Part shown: piece after piece, positions 31,444 to 44,300 of the stretch
Layout: each line of letters starts with the position of its first letter
Position numbering within the stretch: position 1 is the first letter of the stretch
NCBI GenBank assembly: GCA_012934845.2
Contig: WNNJ02003119.1
Span: 1-64,000, forward strand
DNA: 64,000 bases
DNA from: Pomphorhynchus laevis
Taxonomy: Eukaryota > Acanthocephala > Palaeacanthocephala > Echinorhynchida > Pomphorhynchidae
Direction: 5' to 3'
Notes under the pieces: model-generated
The model's database searches: none
What the model was told of the DNA's origin: nothing
The model's input: the letters and a program-made list of their open reading frames with translations, nothing else
Made by a program: the position numbers and the translations under genes

Positions 31444-32078
31444 AAATCAGCTAACTGAGTCTACGTATTTAATATAATTATAAAATAAACAAAACATAAT
31501 AATGCTAAATCAAAATTTAATAATTAAATAATAAAATTAATAATTGTTTTTAGATTTTCTATAATTTAAATCAAGTTAAAAAAAAAAATAAAAAATAAAA
31601 TATAAAATAAACGTCATTTTTATGAATTGACTAATAAATAACAGACGTTGTATCAGAATAAGAATTAGAGGTCATCAGGAGGAACTGCTATGCTATCAGG
31701 TTTCGGCCCCTAACTCCTCTACCCAACATAGCAGCGGGGCCAAATACATGCTAATGATGTATTTCCTCTGAAATAACTATCTAGTATCTTATTCTAATGC
31801 AAAGTATATTATTTATTATCCATCCATAAAAATTTGCCACTTAAGAGTTTAAATTTATTCTTTATATTATTGTGTTGATTTATATATTTTACTATTTTCT
31901 GCTTGATGTTATTTTTATAGTAACCTAGTTTAAAATATGCATCTATTAAATTATTCAAAAGATTTTGAAGAAAACCAATATCGTTACAAAGTGTTGCAAT
32001 TCGTAAAATTTCATTGTATTATATTTTATATTATATGGTATGCATGAATGCTCATGCAAAAATATGTTTCTTGTAAAT

Positions 32079-33197
32079 TTAAATGTCATCTTTACGATAT
32101 AAATTAAAAGTAGTTTTAGTTAATGTTAATTTAATGTTCATATCTAGATATACACCTTCTTTATCATTAATATTGGTTTTGTTAAGAATAAGGCTTTCTG
32201 GATAAATGTGCTCACTAATTGAATAAAAATTATTAGAATTAAATACACATATATCATCAATGTATCGAAACATATATTTCATATATTTATATTGTTTAGA
32301 TTTAGTTTTTACACAGTTATGAACAAATTCATATTCTATAAAGCTTAAAAACAAGTCAGCTATAATTGGGCTACTATTACCACCCATTGGAACACCTTTT
32401 ACTTGTCTAAATATAGATGTCCCTACTTTTAAATAATTTTGATTTATCAAAATATTTAAGGATTCTATTAATTCAATTTTATCCATATATTTATATTTAT
32501 TTGATGGTTTAATTTTTGTTAGATAGGCGTTATAATTATTATAACATATATATGTATATCTTTTTCCGAATATAAGGTTAATTAATTTTACTAACGCTTC
32601 TTTAATATCTACTAAATCTAGATTTGTATAAAGCGTACTAAAATCGTATGTATTTATATTTTGAAAATTTATTCCTTTTGTCTGTTCTAAAAATTCTTTT
32701 GTAGAATTAATACTGAAATAGTGTTTTATACCAGTATTAATTTCGATTACCTTGCAATATTTTTTAAAGTGTGCTTTAATTACTTTAAGTATTTTATTCA
32801 TATAGACAGAAAGTGGTTTTAATGTACATTTAAACGCACTACATATGAACCTAGGTTTTATTGGATTTTTATGTAATTTTGGATTCCAATATAATATAGG
32901 TATAGTTTTATTATCTAATTCAACCTTTATACCCTTTTTATCCATTATAGAACAGTGACTTGTAATAATTGTTTCTAAACTCAACTCACTACGTTCATAT
33001 GTTGGATTTACATTTAAATCATTAGAATTAACCTCTTTCATTAGTATATCATAATAAAGCTTTTTGCATATGAAGACAAAGTTATTACTAGCTTTATCAA
33101 TAGTTGTTATTATATAGTTATCCTTTAATTTAGTAAGTTCTTTATACATATCTTTATTAATTTTATCTTTCCTTTTATAATTGTTTGTTATTTTCAT
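32079..33197 (-). CDS. Naiad-like PLE reverse transcriptase ORF
   Basis: 372 codons. Motifs in order: NNFVFICKKLYYD, PILYWNPKLHKNPIKPRFI (fingers), YDFSTLYTNL (motif A, Asp), QVKGVPMGGNSSPIIADLF (motif B), FRYIDDICVF (motif C, YIDD intact), then YLDMNIKLTLTKT. The palm is complete, and this is the only copy here with an undamaged catalytic site in a long frame. The C-terminal end is cut short compared with copies 1 and 5, which continue past FLHEHSCIPYN. Penelope RTs are related to telomerase and use target-primed synthesis. Confidence 0.9.
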   Translation of the reverse strand: MKITNNYKRKDKINKDMYKELTKLKDNYIITTIDKASNNFVFICKKLYYDILMKEVNSNDLNVNPTYERSELSLETIITSHCSIMDKKGIKVELDNKTIPILYWNPKLHKNPIKPRFICSAFKCTLKPLSVYMNKILKVIKAHFKKYCKVIEINTGIKHYFSINSTKEFLEQTKGINFQNINTYDFSTLYTNLDLVDIKEALVKLINLIFGKRYTYICYNNYNAYLTKIKPSNKYKYMDKIELIESLNILINQNYLKVGTSIFRQVKGVPMGGNSSPIIADLFLSFIEYEFVHNCVKTKSKQYKYMKYMFRYIDDICVFNSNNFYSISEHIYPESLILNKTNINDKEGVYLDMNIKLTLTKTTFNLYRKDDI

Positions 33198-33536
33198 TTT
33201 ATTTTTAATTTTATCAAATATATAATCTTTCCAAATTTTTATCTTAGATATATTCGAGCTTTCACTATTAATCAGCTTACTAAAGTAATCATTTAAGTTA
33301 TTATATAACGAATTGTAAATTTTATTTTTGTCGTTGTTATTATTTAATCTATATTTATACCCTTTGATAGCAGCTTACTTAATTCATTGTTTTCAATTAA
33401 TTCTAGATTATGGGTACATATGTTCATTTATTTTATCAAAACTAAGACTTTTACAATTGCATTCTGTTTCCATTATGTTTCTAATATTATCGTTACATAT
33501 TGATTTTAATTCTTTATTATAATTACAAATTTTTCG

Positions 33537-34322
33537 TCATAATGGTGGTAGGAGTTTATACCTTATTTTAGGAATATATTTACTTAAATCTGACCCTATT
33601 ATTTCTTTACTTTTGAAATTATTTAAAAGTCCGGCTATATTTATGTTATCTATACATTTATTAATGAAGTTTATGGTTAATGTATATTTTCTATTGTTAT
33701 TATTAACATTTATTGTACGATTATAGTATTTTATATTACAATAACTGTCTATTATACAACTTAGCCTATCATAGTCGTTAATTAATTTTTGATTTATTGA
33801 ACATATGATATCTTTAGAAAAACTTCTTATATTTACATAAAGATCTTTTAGCTTATTATCACTTAAAAGTTGTTTTAATATTTCTAATTGTTCATTTATA
33901 TACATATCTTTTTTAATATTTTTAACTCTATTTTTCCTATTCCTTTTATCACCATGACTTCTTGGTTTGCGTTTAACCGGATTATTATAATATAGTTGTT
34001 TATTATGTATTATACTACTTCTGCCAATTCCTTGTACCACGTCATTCAATCCTAATGGGTACATGGAATTAAGCGTTTTAATCCAAAAATCTTCTTTTTC
34101 TAATAGTTTTTGATTTAATATTGAAATGTTTTCTTCGATAATATGTTCTAAAATAAATAATTTACAGTTTTTAATATCATGTCCTATTAATCTCATATGT
34201 TTATGAAATATAGTTTGACTATTATGCTGTATATTATATATGTGTTGCCTAAACCTAGTTTTTAACATTTGATATGTTTTTCCTATATATTGCAATCCAC
34301 ATGTGCATTGTATTAGATACAC
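33537..34322 (-). CDS. Naiad-like PLE N-terminal GIY-YIG endonuclease ORF
   Basis: 261 codons from the first Met of the frame, YLIQCTCGLQYIGKTYQML. GIY-YIG signature residues visible: YLI, YIGKT, the Arg of TRFRQH, and Glu in the EKEDFWIKTLN block. The similarity continues upstream of this Met (GVVYLIQC and the CxC cysteines), so the real protein starts further right. The last ~140 residues are basic and Asn-rich and probably link to the RT. Confidence 0.85.
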   Translation of the reverse strand: MYLIQCTCGLQYIGKTYQMLKTRFRQHIYNIQHNSQTIFHKHMRLIGHDIKNCKLFILEHIIEENISILNQKLLEKEDFWIKTLNSMYPLGLNDVVQGIGRSSIIHNKQLYYNNPVKRKPRSHGDKRNRKNRVKNIKKDMYINEQLEILKQLLSDNKLKDLYVNIRSFSKDIICSINQKLINDYDRLSCIIDSYCNIKYYNRTINVNNNNRKYTLTINFINKCIDNINIAGLLNNFKSKEIIGSDLSKYIPKIRYKLLPPL

Positions 34323-34660
34323 TACACCTGCGGTATTGCAGTTACAATTATTATTAATATTTAATGAAAAACATTTGTTTGTCGTATTACTTACGATACA
34401 ATTATTATTATTTATAACATCACAAACTATACAATTTTTTCTGTTACATTTAAAAGATCTAAAATTGAAATCATTAGTACTTACGTATTTTATATATTAC
34501 GTAAGTAATATATCATATACGATGCATCATAATTATGATTAGAGGTCACCAGGAGGAACTGCTATGTTATCAGGTTTTAGCACTTATTCCTCAATCCAAT
34601 ATTGTAGCGGGGCCAAATACATGTAAATTACGTATTCTGTTTAAATTTGATTATATGGTG

Positions 34661-35064
34661 TATCATATTAGAATACTATATAGTAAATATTATATAATAA
34701 ATAATATTATTTAATATCCAACCATAAAAATATTATATAAAATTATTATATATTAATTTTAAAAAATATATTAATAAATAAATATAAATATTAATAAATA
34801 TTATATTAATATTAAAAAGTATTATTTTAATATAAAAAATATAAAAATATTATATAATCAATAATATTTTTTATTATCCACCATAAATGTTTTTCGCTTG
34901 CTAGTTAAATTTTTTCGTATTTTCAGTTTAAATTGATAAAAAATTTATCTTTTGATCAATTTCAGACTGTTTATAACTATCGGTTGCAAAATAGTATTTT
35001 TAAATAAAATTTCGTAACTATAACCAAAAGATGCTAGTTATCGTTAGCAATAGAGGTACTTTTG
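34661..35064. other. AT-rich stretch downstream of the ArfGAP stop codon
   Basis: About 400 bp of very AT-rich sequence. The minus strand has AATAAA at 34870-34875, which could serve ArfGAP transcripts, but in this composition it is weak. Confidence 0.35.
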
Positions 35065-35397
35065 CTAACGCACTTTTCTGTCAACAATATTTTTAATTAT
35101 ATGTGATTCGTACTTTAACGGTTTTCCTAATGTTATATGAGAATATAACAAGTGACTTACTGGTTGCATCGATGATATTACTGTGCCTGCTATATTATAC
35201 ATGTGATCAGTAACCGTATTAATTCCTAACTTTAAATCTTGTTTGAGATTTTCAACTGATTTCGGTAAAGGAATAAAATAATTGTTATTGTTGCGATTGC
35301 GTTGTGCTTGTTGAGCATTTGAGTCAGGAAACAAATCGGCGCTGGATATCGCACTGCTATCATGAAAACTTGATAGATTTTTAGTTCGCCCCGAAGC
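35065..35397 (-). CDS. ARFGAP2/3: ArfGAP exon 11 (ISS motif and C-terminus)
   Basis: Acceptor aatttag, phase 0. SSAISSADLFPD matches SSAISSSDLFGD of ARFGAP2, then NLKQDLKLGINTVTDHMYN and AGTVISSMQ match its last helix. Read through, the frame ends at TAG 35065-35067. A GT right after SSMQP (gtaagt) could instead splice to an undetected short last exon, since relatives end about six residues after this point. Confidence 0.88.
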   Translation of the reverse strand, partial: ASGRTKNLSSFHDSSAISSADLFPDSNAQQAQRNRNNNNYFIPLPKSVENLKQDLKLGINTVTDHMYNIAGTVISSMQPVSHLLYSHITLGKPLKYESHIIKNIVDRKVR

Positions 35398-38300
35398 CTA
35401 AATTTAAATTTGTATACAAATTACATATTCTTCACATATTTTAAATTGTATATATAGCAACTTATGAAGATTATATATATAAACTTATGAAGATTAAACT
35501 GGTAAGCAGAAAGATAAACAAGATGTTTCGGCACAAGGCCTTGCTTAATCTAAAATACAAAACACATAAATAACAATAAAGTCATCATTTGCAGTTTGTA
35601 ATGCTTATGTTAACTCTCCGTAGCCACATTCGTTATTTAATCATTTGGCAAATCGATCATTAGCTGACATTATTTGCATATCAGTTGTTTTTCTATTCTG
35701 ATCATCGCCAAACCCGTGGATTAGTAACGTGTGTATAAAGTTGTCATTGCTATCTTGCTCCATACAACTGAGATGTGAATAATAGATCAGCTAATGACAT
35801 ATTCACTAATTCATTTATCTTCTACAATGAAAAATGTTGGTATTAATCAAGAAACGTGCAAAACGTGCATCTCATATAAATGGATTGCGTAAGGAATTCC
35901 TATACAAATATACGATATAGTATACACTAATTTACGAAGGACATGTTTGGACGCTCGAACAAGACAATGAAGTTCGATCAATACAATTGAGTTCAAAACA
36001 AAAGCGAATGGTAAACGATTAAACTTTACTTAATAGCTGATCGTAAGAATGGCGTTGTTTGTTTATTATAACGAGATGATGCATCGAAATTGTTTATTGT
36101 TGCACTGTGTATTACCTAGTAATTCTGTTATTTTTGTGGTAAATATTGCTTGGCCCTTTTCACACTATCCATTTAAATAACAAACATAGAGTCACTAATA
36201 AAACAATAAAATTAATGGTCATTAAAATCGCAAATTCCTTCAATTTTGTAAAGAGCATTTTTGTAAAAAAATAGTTTGCTTTACTTATTCAGTTACTTAT
36301 GTTTTGCCTGCAAATGTTAGCAATCAATTAATGAAGAGAAACCAATAACTTTCTAAAAGAATATTAATTGCATACAAGTTTAATTTTAATGGACATTAAA
36401 TTTAATTACATCATTTTACATGGACATTTATTATAAAACTCTTGTCGATCGGCATACATTTTTAATAAAAAAAATATTTTTGATAGACAACGTGTGCTTA
36501 AAAAATATAGATACATTTTGTTTGGACTATTTAAATTCTGTTTGAGTGAACGACAATCAGTATCTAGCAAATGTCACAATTTATTGGACTCGCTAATTTA
36601 AAGAAAATTGTGGTAAGTTTGATACCTGGTTTGCTGTTCCAAAATACTGATCGCTAGATATCGCTTTTGCTTTTGAAAATCTGTGCTGAGCATCTGCCGA
36701 TTGCGTTAATGTTGAGCTAGTCGATCGCTCGCTTAAATTTGAATGCCTATCTAAAAATTCAGGACTACGAGGCACTCTTGAATACTTCAAAGCATCGAAA
36801 TTCGCAGCTCTAAACATTATATATACAAATATATCGGTACACAGAAATAAGCAATATTATTTTTCATAAAAACAAAACTGAAACCGAACATATTTTAAAA
36901 TCAATATCACAATAAACTGATCTTAATAGGAAATAGCAAGCCGGTATAATGGACATTCTAGATGTGTGATTAAATAGCTAACAGTGAGGAATTCCTAATT
37001 GATTAACAGCGTTTCTGGGAGAAAATGCTGGTTGGTAGTGTTGATGATCGCGATAACCAAATCGCTAGTGTTTCTAGAGCCAACATGATGCAATGATAAA
37101 CTATGATCTTAATCCTTTACAGTTTAATTAAACCATATGTTATAAAAATAAATAAAAAATTAATCTGCCTGCAAAGCTTTATAGCACAATCAAATCGGAT
37201 AAAATAAGAAATATGTGATCTTCTCATAAAAATAGATATAATCTTGTCATAACGAATAATGTTTTCCGTAGCAAAGAAAACACTTCCTTGTAGTACATCA
37301 ATTTATAAGCAATATTAAACTGTATTTATCACTTGCAATACATCATATATTGGCTATAAAACACAAACAACGCTTGAAATACGACTTCAACATCATACGT
37401 ACAGCGGAGCAATCAAACTGCGCTTAGTTGATATGCATAAGATTACCTCAGATTACAGCTATTTTCCAAATAGAACAAAAATACTATTTGGCAAATAGAA
37501 TTTAATGCACGGAGCAAGCAAAACAATTGTAAATATAAGAGGCTCTATAGATCAAGGAAGGGAATACGTGGATCAAGTGAAAAAATGAATGATTTGTCAG
37601 AAATCTGAAAATTTTATAGGGATAATATTCTCATAGAATATCAAAGTTATTCAGAGCTTATAGTTTGTTTAAGTTTCTTTTACTTTATTTTGTTTGAGAA
37701 TAAAGTTTGAGAATGCCTCAGTAGACGATAGAAAATATTTGTTTGATTTTACTTTTTCTTTCTTGTAAGTTCAAAGTGCTAATCGACGAAAATTATACGA
37801 AATTATGCATATACAGATATTTTTATAACTACGAACAGCAGGATACAACTATAGGATATTATCAATGCTATAATATATCAACAGCAGAATTTTTCTCGCA
37901 ATTACCTTTTCAAGAACGTAATGTCTGGTTTGATTTTGGCAAGGATATTAATAGACTTTATAATATTTTTGAATAACAGTTGTTTTGATTGTGTAAATTT
38001 AACATGAATAATTCGTGAATATCCACGCTCCAAAAATGAATACTCAAAATTTTTTGGTTCAATATTTCGACTATCAATTCTAGCTATCATCATGAAATTT
38101 TTTAATCTAGAAGTAAAACAAATTGAGAACTAAGTCAGTGTAAAGCAATAGATTGCAAATAGAATAAAATAGCTTACTTTTGTTTTTTTTTGATTTCACA
38201 GCTTCAAATTGAAGCTCTACAATTAAATCTGTTTCATTGATTAAAAAATTCTCAATTTGTTTCACTGTTAGATTAATAAAAGCTTTTCCTGATGATGGTT

Positions 38301-41300
38301 ACGATTGATAATCGAAATATTGAACCACAATCAAATCGTGATTTTACTCTTGGTGCGTGAATATTCATGAATAAATTATCTTTTACGCAAACAATATAAT
38401 TAATTAATAGACTAAGAAGCTTTTGATAAATATGTTAAAGATTATATTTTGGAAAATTATATTAAACGTTATTTCAAGACAGGATTATTGTGTGATCAAT
38501 TTCGAAAGTGCTGCATAGGATATTAAACTTTAATTATGGCGATATGCTTTTAAAATGCTGCAAAGCATATAGTTTCATTTAACTCAGTTGAATTAAATAA
38601 TCTATTGATGGCAATTAACTTACTTTCGATGTTATTTTGTCTTTCTAGTAGAGGAGGTAATTCTTGTTGTCGACAAGAATTTTGATACGAGAAAAAGCCC
38701 GATAAAGAACTAAAGCAAGTGAATGAGCAAATGTCTTCACGTGTTTGTCATAATTTGATCAATTGTGGTTTTCTATTTGCATTTTTGCAGTTGAAATGCT
38801 CTCTCTTTAACTAGATAATTTAAAAGTGTGAAACCATTATGCTTACGGTGACATAGATTACATAGGCCTTTCCATATTGCACGCAATTTATAAACTCGGC
38901 TACAGAATTATGTGCCCATTCAAAAAGGTAAAATATTAGTTAAAATATAGGAACATGTTTTTGTAAAATCATAAGTCTTTATTACACCTTTACATCACAT
39001 ATAAATAACCCGTTGACATTAAAAGCAAACAGTATACTAATAAACTGAACAGAAACTGTAGGGTTCTATAAAATTACACAAACACCTACCGATCATATGA
39101 CTTGTCAAATTTGGATGATTTAACATCTAGCCATTTGGGAGGAATATCTGTTGATTTAATTCGCGAGTATGCTTCCGACCTTAAATAAAAAATATGTAGA
39201 AATAATAAATATGTAAGGACAGCACGTGTGCTATCGTTCCATCCTTCATTAGATTACTAAGGTTGCTAAACAAGCAACACACGCTTGTTCAACAGTAGTG
39301 AAAGCGCTGTCCTGTGAATCCACTTCTTAAAACCGTACCAGATGTAAGGCTGGTAACCAGGTGGAGGAGCGTGCGCTTAGTGAATTCCTTTCATAGGTTT
39401 ACTGAGGATCATGTAATGTCGAAGTTGTGCAGCTAAAGGGCCACACTGCTGGTACTACCATGTAGTGATGAGTATACTAAGGTCGAAACGCCCCATTGGG
39501 GGCTAGGCATTTGTTGTAGGCGCATTCCGGGTTAAGCTTCCCGACGAAGCTTGTAAAAAAGCATGCACGTTTATACTTTCCTCTTTGTGTCAATAAAACA
39601 AATTGTATTGAAATTCTTTTCAATTAAAAATAGGTGAAATAACACCAATTGGACATCGAAATATTGAAAATAGCTTCAAATATTATTGCTGGAAATGTCT
39701 GAATACCTTTAACTTTAACGTTTTATGGAAATATGTATAGCTTAAATATTAAATACTTAGATATATATAATATATATAAAATATATTTTTATATATTAAA
39801 TACTTAATATATATCTGAACCATATAAATGATTATAACACGAACAAATTTTATCATAAAAGCGACGAAATAAGCTTATAGCATAAATCTAGTCTATCAAA
39901 ATCTATCAGAAATTGGCTTAAAATAGTAGACCGCATAAATATGAAATACGTAGCAAAACTAATTTTCAGATATAAAATACATGTAAGGTATAATAGTAGA
40001 CGTAAGGAAGCTAAGGACCAGCCGTTATAAAAGGTAAAATCTAGCCGTTATGAAGGTAACATCTAGCCGTAAGGATCTTACGTCCAATCGTAAAAATAGC
40101 TAAAAACTAGCCGTAAAAAAGTTAAAGCCTAGCCGTAAGGAAGTTAAGGTCCAGCGGTAAGGAAGCTAAAGACATGCTGTAAAACATTTAATTAAAAATG
40201 AACGGAATTGCAAGATCTATGAAGATTTTAGGAGGTCAACAGATTCAAAAAGTTCGGAAGTTCTGCTATTGATTATCTTATTTAAGAATATATTTGTAAT
40301 GAATAGAAATTCTTTTTTATAAATCAATTAATTGATCGTTGTACAATACCAGCATGATAAATATAGATTTAGAATTCAATTTCAATCATAAATAGATAAT
40401 TTACATGAAAAGCGAATATAACTTTATCGAAAAACACCGAATTACAAATGACTTAAAATGTATATTGATCCAAATGTTAGAAGGCAGAAACACATTTTTT
40501 CGTACTGTATAAAGTACAGAGTATACTGATTACGATTTGATCGTAAAAAATTGTAATAAAATTATCATCTAGTAGAATGATAAATAAATGTATAATCTTT
40601 ATATATAATTTATTCAAAATATATTTTATTCAAAATATATTCTGGTATTTTCAGCAATTTTTTAATTTAATAATTACCATAGATATGATATTTTTCATTC
40701 ATTTACAATAAATTAATTAATTTATGGCAGATAAAAACATTATTATTGAAATTGCATGAAGACAGTTTGTCATTAGCTTTGAAACTTCAGGGAAATGAAA
40801 ATAAACTTCATTGTCTGCACAAAAATTGGAATTCCGCAGTTCGTCGATATATCACTTTTAGGAAAGCACAGACGTCTACTATTAACTATAGTCAATAGTA
40901 AATTAATATTGTTTATATAAGAATGAATAGAGAATCAGAATTTAAGTTAAAAGATAAAAATAATTTAGATTGATTGTTCACTAATAAACAGTACTTCGAT
41001 TTCACTATATTAGTGCAGCGATATATTCCGCTATATTACATTAAAACAAAAGTTTAATGTTGCTTGTAATGTCCTTCTAATCAAACCCTGCACTAAATAA
41101 TAGTAACAAATATCTCTACACTTTAAAAAGCGTTAGTCAAAAAGAATGGGTTGATTCTGCACTATTACAAAAATAATAATTTTAGGTTAAAAATTTGTAT
41201 TTATCAATTAGCTTAAAAAGTAACTAAATCGTAAAGTTAACTGAGTTTAGTTAAGCAAAGTTGAATTTTCAAGCAAAGTTTAATTCAGCTAACTGAGTCT

Positions 41301-44300
41301 ACGTATTTAATAAAAATAAATAGTTTTATAAAATAAACAAAAATAATATTGATAAATCAAAATCTAATAATTAGATAATAAATATTTGTAAATAAGATTT
41401 ACAAATAAGATTTTTTATAATTTATTTCAAGTTAAAATAAAAAATTTAAATTTAAAATAAAATTCCATTTTTATGAAATGACTAATAAATAACAGACGTT
41501 GTATCATAATTAGGGTTAGAGGTCATCAAGACGAACTGTTATGTTATCTCAATTCAACAAAACAGCGGGTCAAAATACATACTAATGATGTATTTCCTCT
41601 AATGAAATTCGATTATCTAGAATCCTATTCTAATACAAAGTATATTATTTAGTATCCATCCATAAAAATTTTCCACTTAAGAGTTAAAATTTATTGTTAA
41701 TAATATTTTGATGATTTATATATTTTACTATTTATTGCTTGATGTTATTTTAATAGTAATCTAGTTTAAAATAAGCATCTATTAAATAATTTAAATGATT
41801 TTGTAGAAAGCCAATATCATTACAAATTGTTACAATTCTTAAAATTTCATTATTTAATGTATTATATTTTATATTATATGGTATGATATTTACCTTCTTT
41901 ATCATTCATATTGGTTTTATTAAGGTAAATTTGTTCGCTTATTGAATAAAAATTAATAGAATTAAATACACATATATCATCAATATATCGAAACATACAT
42001 TTCATATCTTTATATAATTTAGATTAATTTTATACACAGTTATGAACAAATTCATATTCTATAAAGCTTAAAAACAAGTCAGCTATAATTGGGCTACTAT
42101 TACCACCCATTGGAACACCTTTTACTTGTCTAAATATAGATGTCCCTACTTTTAAATAATTTTGATTTATCAAAATATTTAAGGATTCTATTAATTCAAT
42201 TTTATCCATATATTTATATTTACTTGATGGTTTAATTTTTGTTAGATAGGCGTTATAATTATTATAACATATATATGTATATCTTTTTCCGAATATAAGA
42301 TTAATTAATTTTACTAACGCTTCTTTAATATCTGCTAAATCTAGATTTGTATAAAGCGTACTAAAATCGTATGTATTTATATTTTAAAAATTTATTCCTT
42401 TTGTCTGTTCTAAAAATTCTTTTGCAGAATTAATACTGAAACAGTGTTTTATACCAGTATTAATTTCGATTATATAACAATATTTCCTTACAATATTACT
42501 TACATAAAAATATACAAAATTACGTTATTCATAAATTATTTTCAAATTATGCTGTGAATTAACACCTATATTACTTTAGATACAATAACCTACTTTGGAA
42601 AGTTAAATGATTCATTGCCAAAAATATCGTTGACCGATTGCTTTGATGGAAGATCGATTTGCTCGATACTCTGAATTGCACCATAAGCTCGAATAGCAGG
42701 TCGGCTAATTAATTAAGCAATAAACACAAGGATGTTAATTTTGATAAAAATTGGATTTTCGTAAAACTCTTAAAGATATTTAATTGCTAATAAACAAGGA
42801 AAGCTCACAGTTTATCAATAGAAATCTAAGAGAGAAATGTAACTTAAACATAAATTTGGTGTTTTTGAGAACAACGAGGAAATGCAATATTACTACATGT
42901 TTTTACAAATTGAAAATATATGTAATTAAGAGTTCGTTAATTCTTAAAATAAACAATTTATATCCATTTAAATAATCGTTTTGCTTATTTCAAAGGTATT
43001 TCAAATATATTTATGTTTCATCATCAATGGACTTATATCGTGGAATCGGACACGGAAGAGTTTTTATTTTACCATTCTCCTTCTGTTCATAACTTGTGTT
43101 TTTGTTAAGATTGGGATTTTGTGTGGCTTCATTTACCCCTCAATTCTACATGCAACTACTTTAGTTGATTTATCAGGTTTTAATACTATATCTTGTTGTC
43201 TTTGAGATCTTGTGTTATAGTATAATATTACTACATGTTTATAGAAATTGAAAATTATTATAATTAAGAGTCCACTTTAAAAAAGTTGCATACAGAGCTC
43301 AAGTATTTTTCACAAACTAAGCTTTTCATAATTTAGATGCATTTAGCTTACTATATTATTTTTAACATTAGCGAAGCTCAATTATTTATTATTCGCCTTG
43401 GCTACATTGCAACATCGTGTGGACGAAATTCTCATTTATGTATATTGTACGTTAATCCTTATATTTACAAATAGAATAGTTTTATTTTGAACAAACATTC
43501 AACTCAATGATTGTGAGCATTTTCAGGATAATTGTGATCAGTTAAAATCAGTAATTACAAATTTACTAATAATAAAAGTTTAAACTGATTATAATCATCT
43601 TAAAGAACAATTCGTTTATAGTGGATAAGTTTTAAATAAAAAAAACGTGACTATCGTGAGTTGTCTAATTGTTGAGGTGTCTTGCTCTATGCGTGGTAAC
43701 GTGCTGTTATTGTTGTCGTTTTGTATTTGTAACATACCATTTCCAGTGTATGCGATTTTTGTTTTATCTGTTTACTAGTTTTTCTTCGTTTAGCTTATTA
43801 GCTACTAATCATAAACATGAATGTGTAAGAGATATGCAATGAAGATACACAATGCCAAAAATGTTGCAGAAATTTCGAGAATGCTACGACGTTTTTCCAC
43901 CAAAGACAATATATGAATGGAAAAAGAATAGTTGAATTCGGATTCTTTCGTGTCAAATTTAACAATATATGTAGATTGATATTGCGAGAAAATAAAACAA
44001 TTTTGAAATATAAGAAACAGACCAAATGATGATATGACTATTGTATGCGGTGTATATAGATGCGTCCACGCAGCATTCGATTTCCTGTCATCTGAAAATT
44101 TCGCAAAGACGGACAAATAAATTCGCACTCCATTGGATTTGTTGAATTGCGTAAATTACTCACCGGACATGCGATAATAGAACACAAAATTATGTTAAAA
44201 TGAAAAAGCAAAAAATAAATCAGCTGATCGGCTATAAAGAATACGGTAGAAGCAGAAATAAGGACTGAAACATGAAGCATGAAAATTTTAAAACATGAAA

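Larger units (their letters stand above)
31444..34660 (-). mobile_element. Naiad-like Penelope element, longest copy (GIY-YIG before RT)
   Basis: The terminal motif stands at both ends (31665-31770 and 34535-34640, same orientation), like the terminal repeats of PLEs. The coding part reads leftwards from about 34500. A Cys-rich stretch (KCNRKNCIVC, then CNCNTAGVVYLIQCTCG) leads into a GIY-YIG domain (GLQYIGKT, MLKTRFRQH), followed by about 340 bp in other frames and then the RT. This domain order is the hallmark of the Naiad/Chlamys PLE group. Confidence 0.88.

Noticed and set aside
31665-31770. HDV-like ribozyme reading of the interleaved helices at the Naiad-like ends
   Set aside because: Two helices are interleaved as in HDV, but there is no clear P3 or P4 hairpin and no catalytic C context. 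The hammerhead reading explains more of the conserved strings.
37743-38093. Frames on both strands (plus 37743-37976, minus 37902-38093) as genes or exons
   Set aside because: No family similarity and incompatible with the ArfGAP phases. The minus frame overlaps an arm of the inverted repeat.
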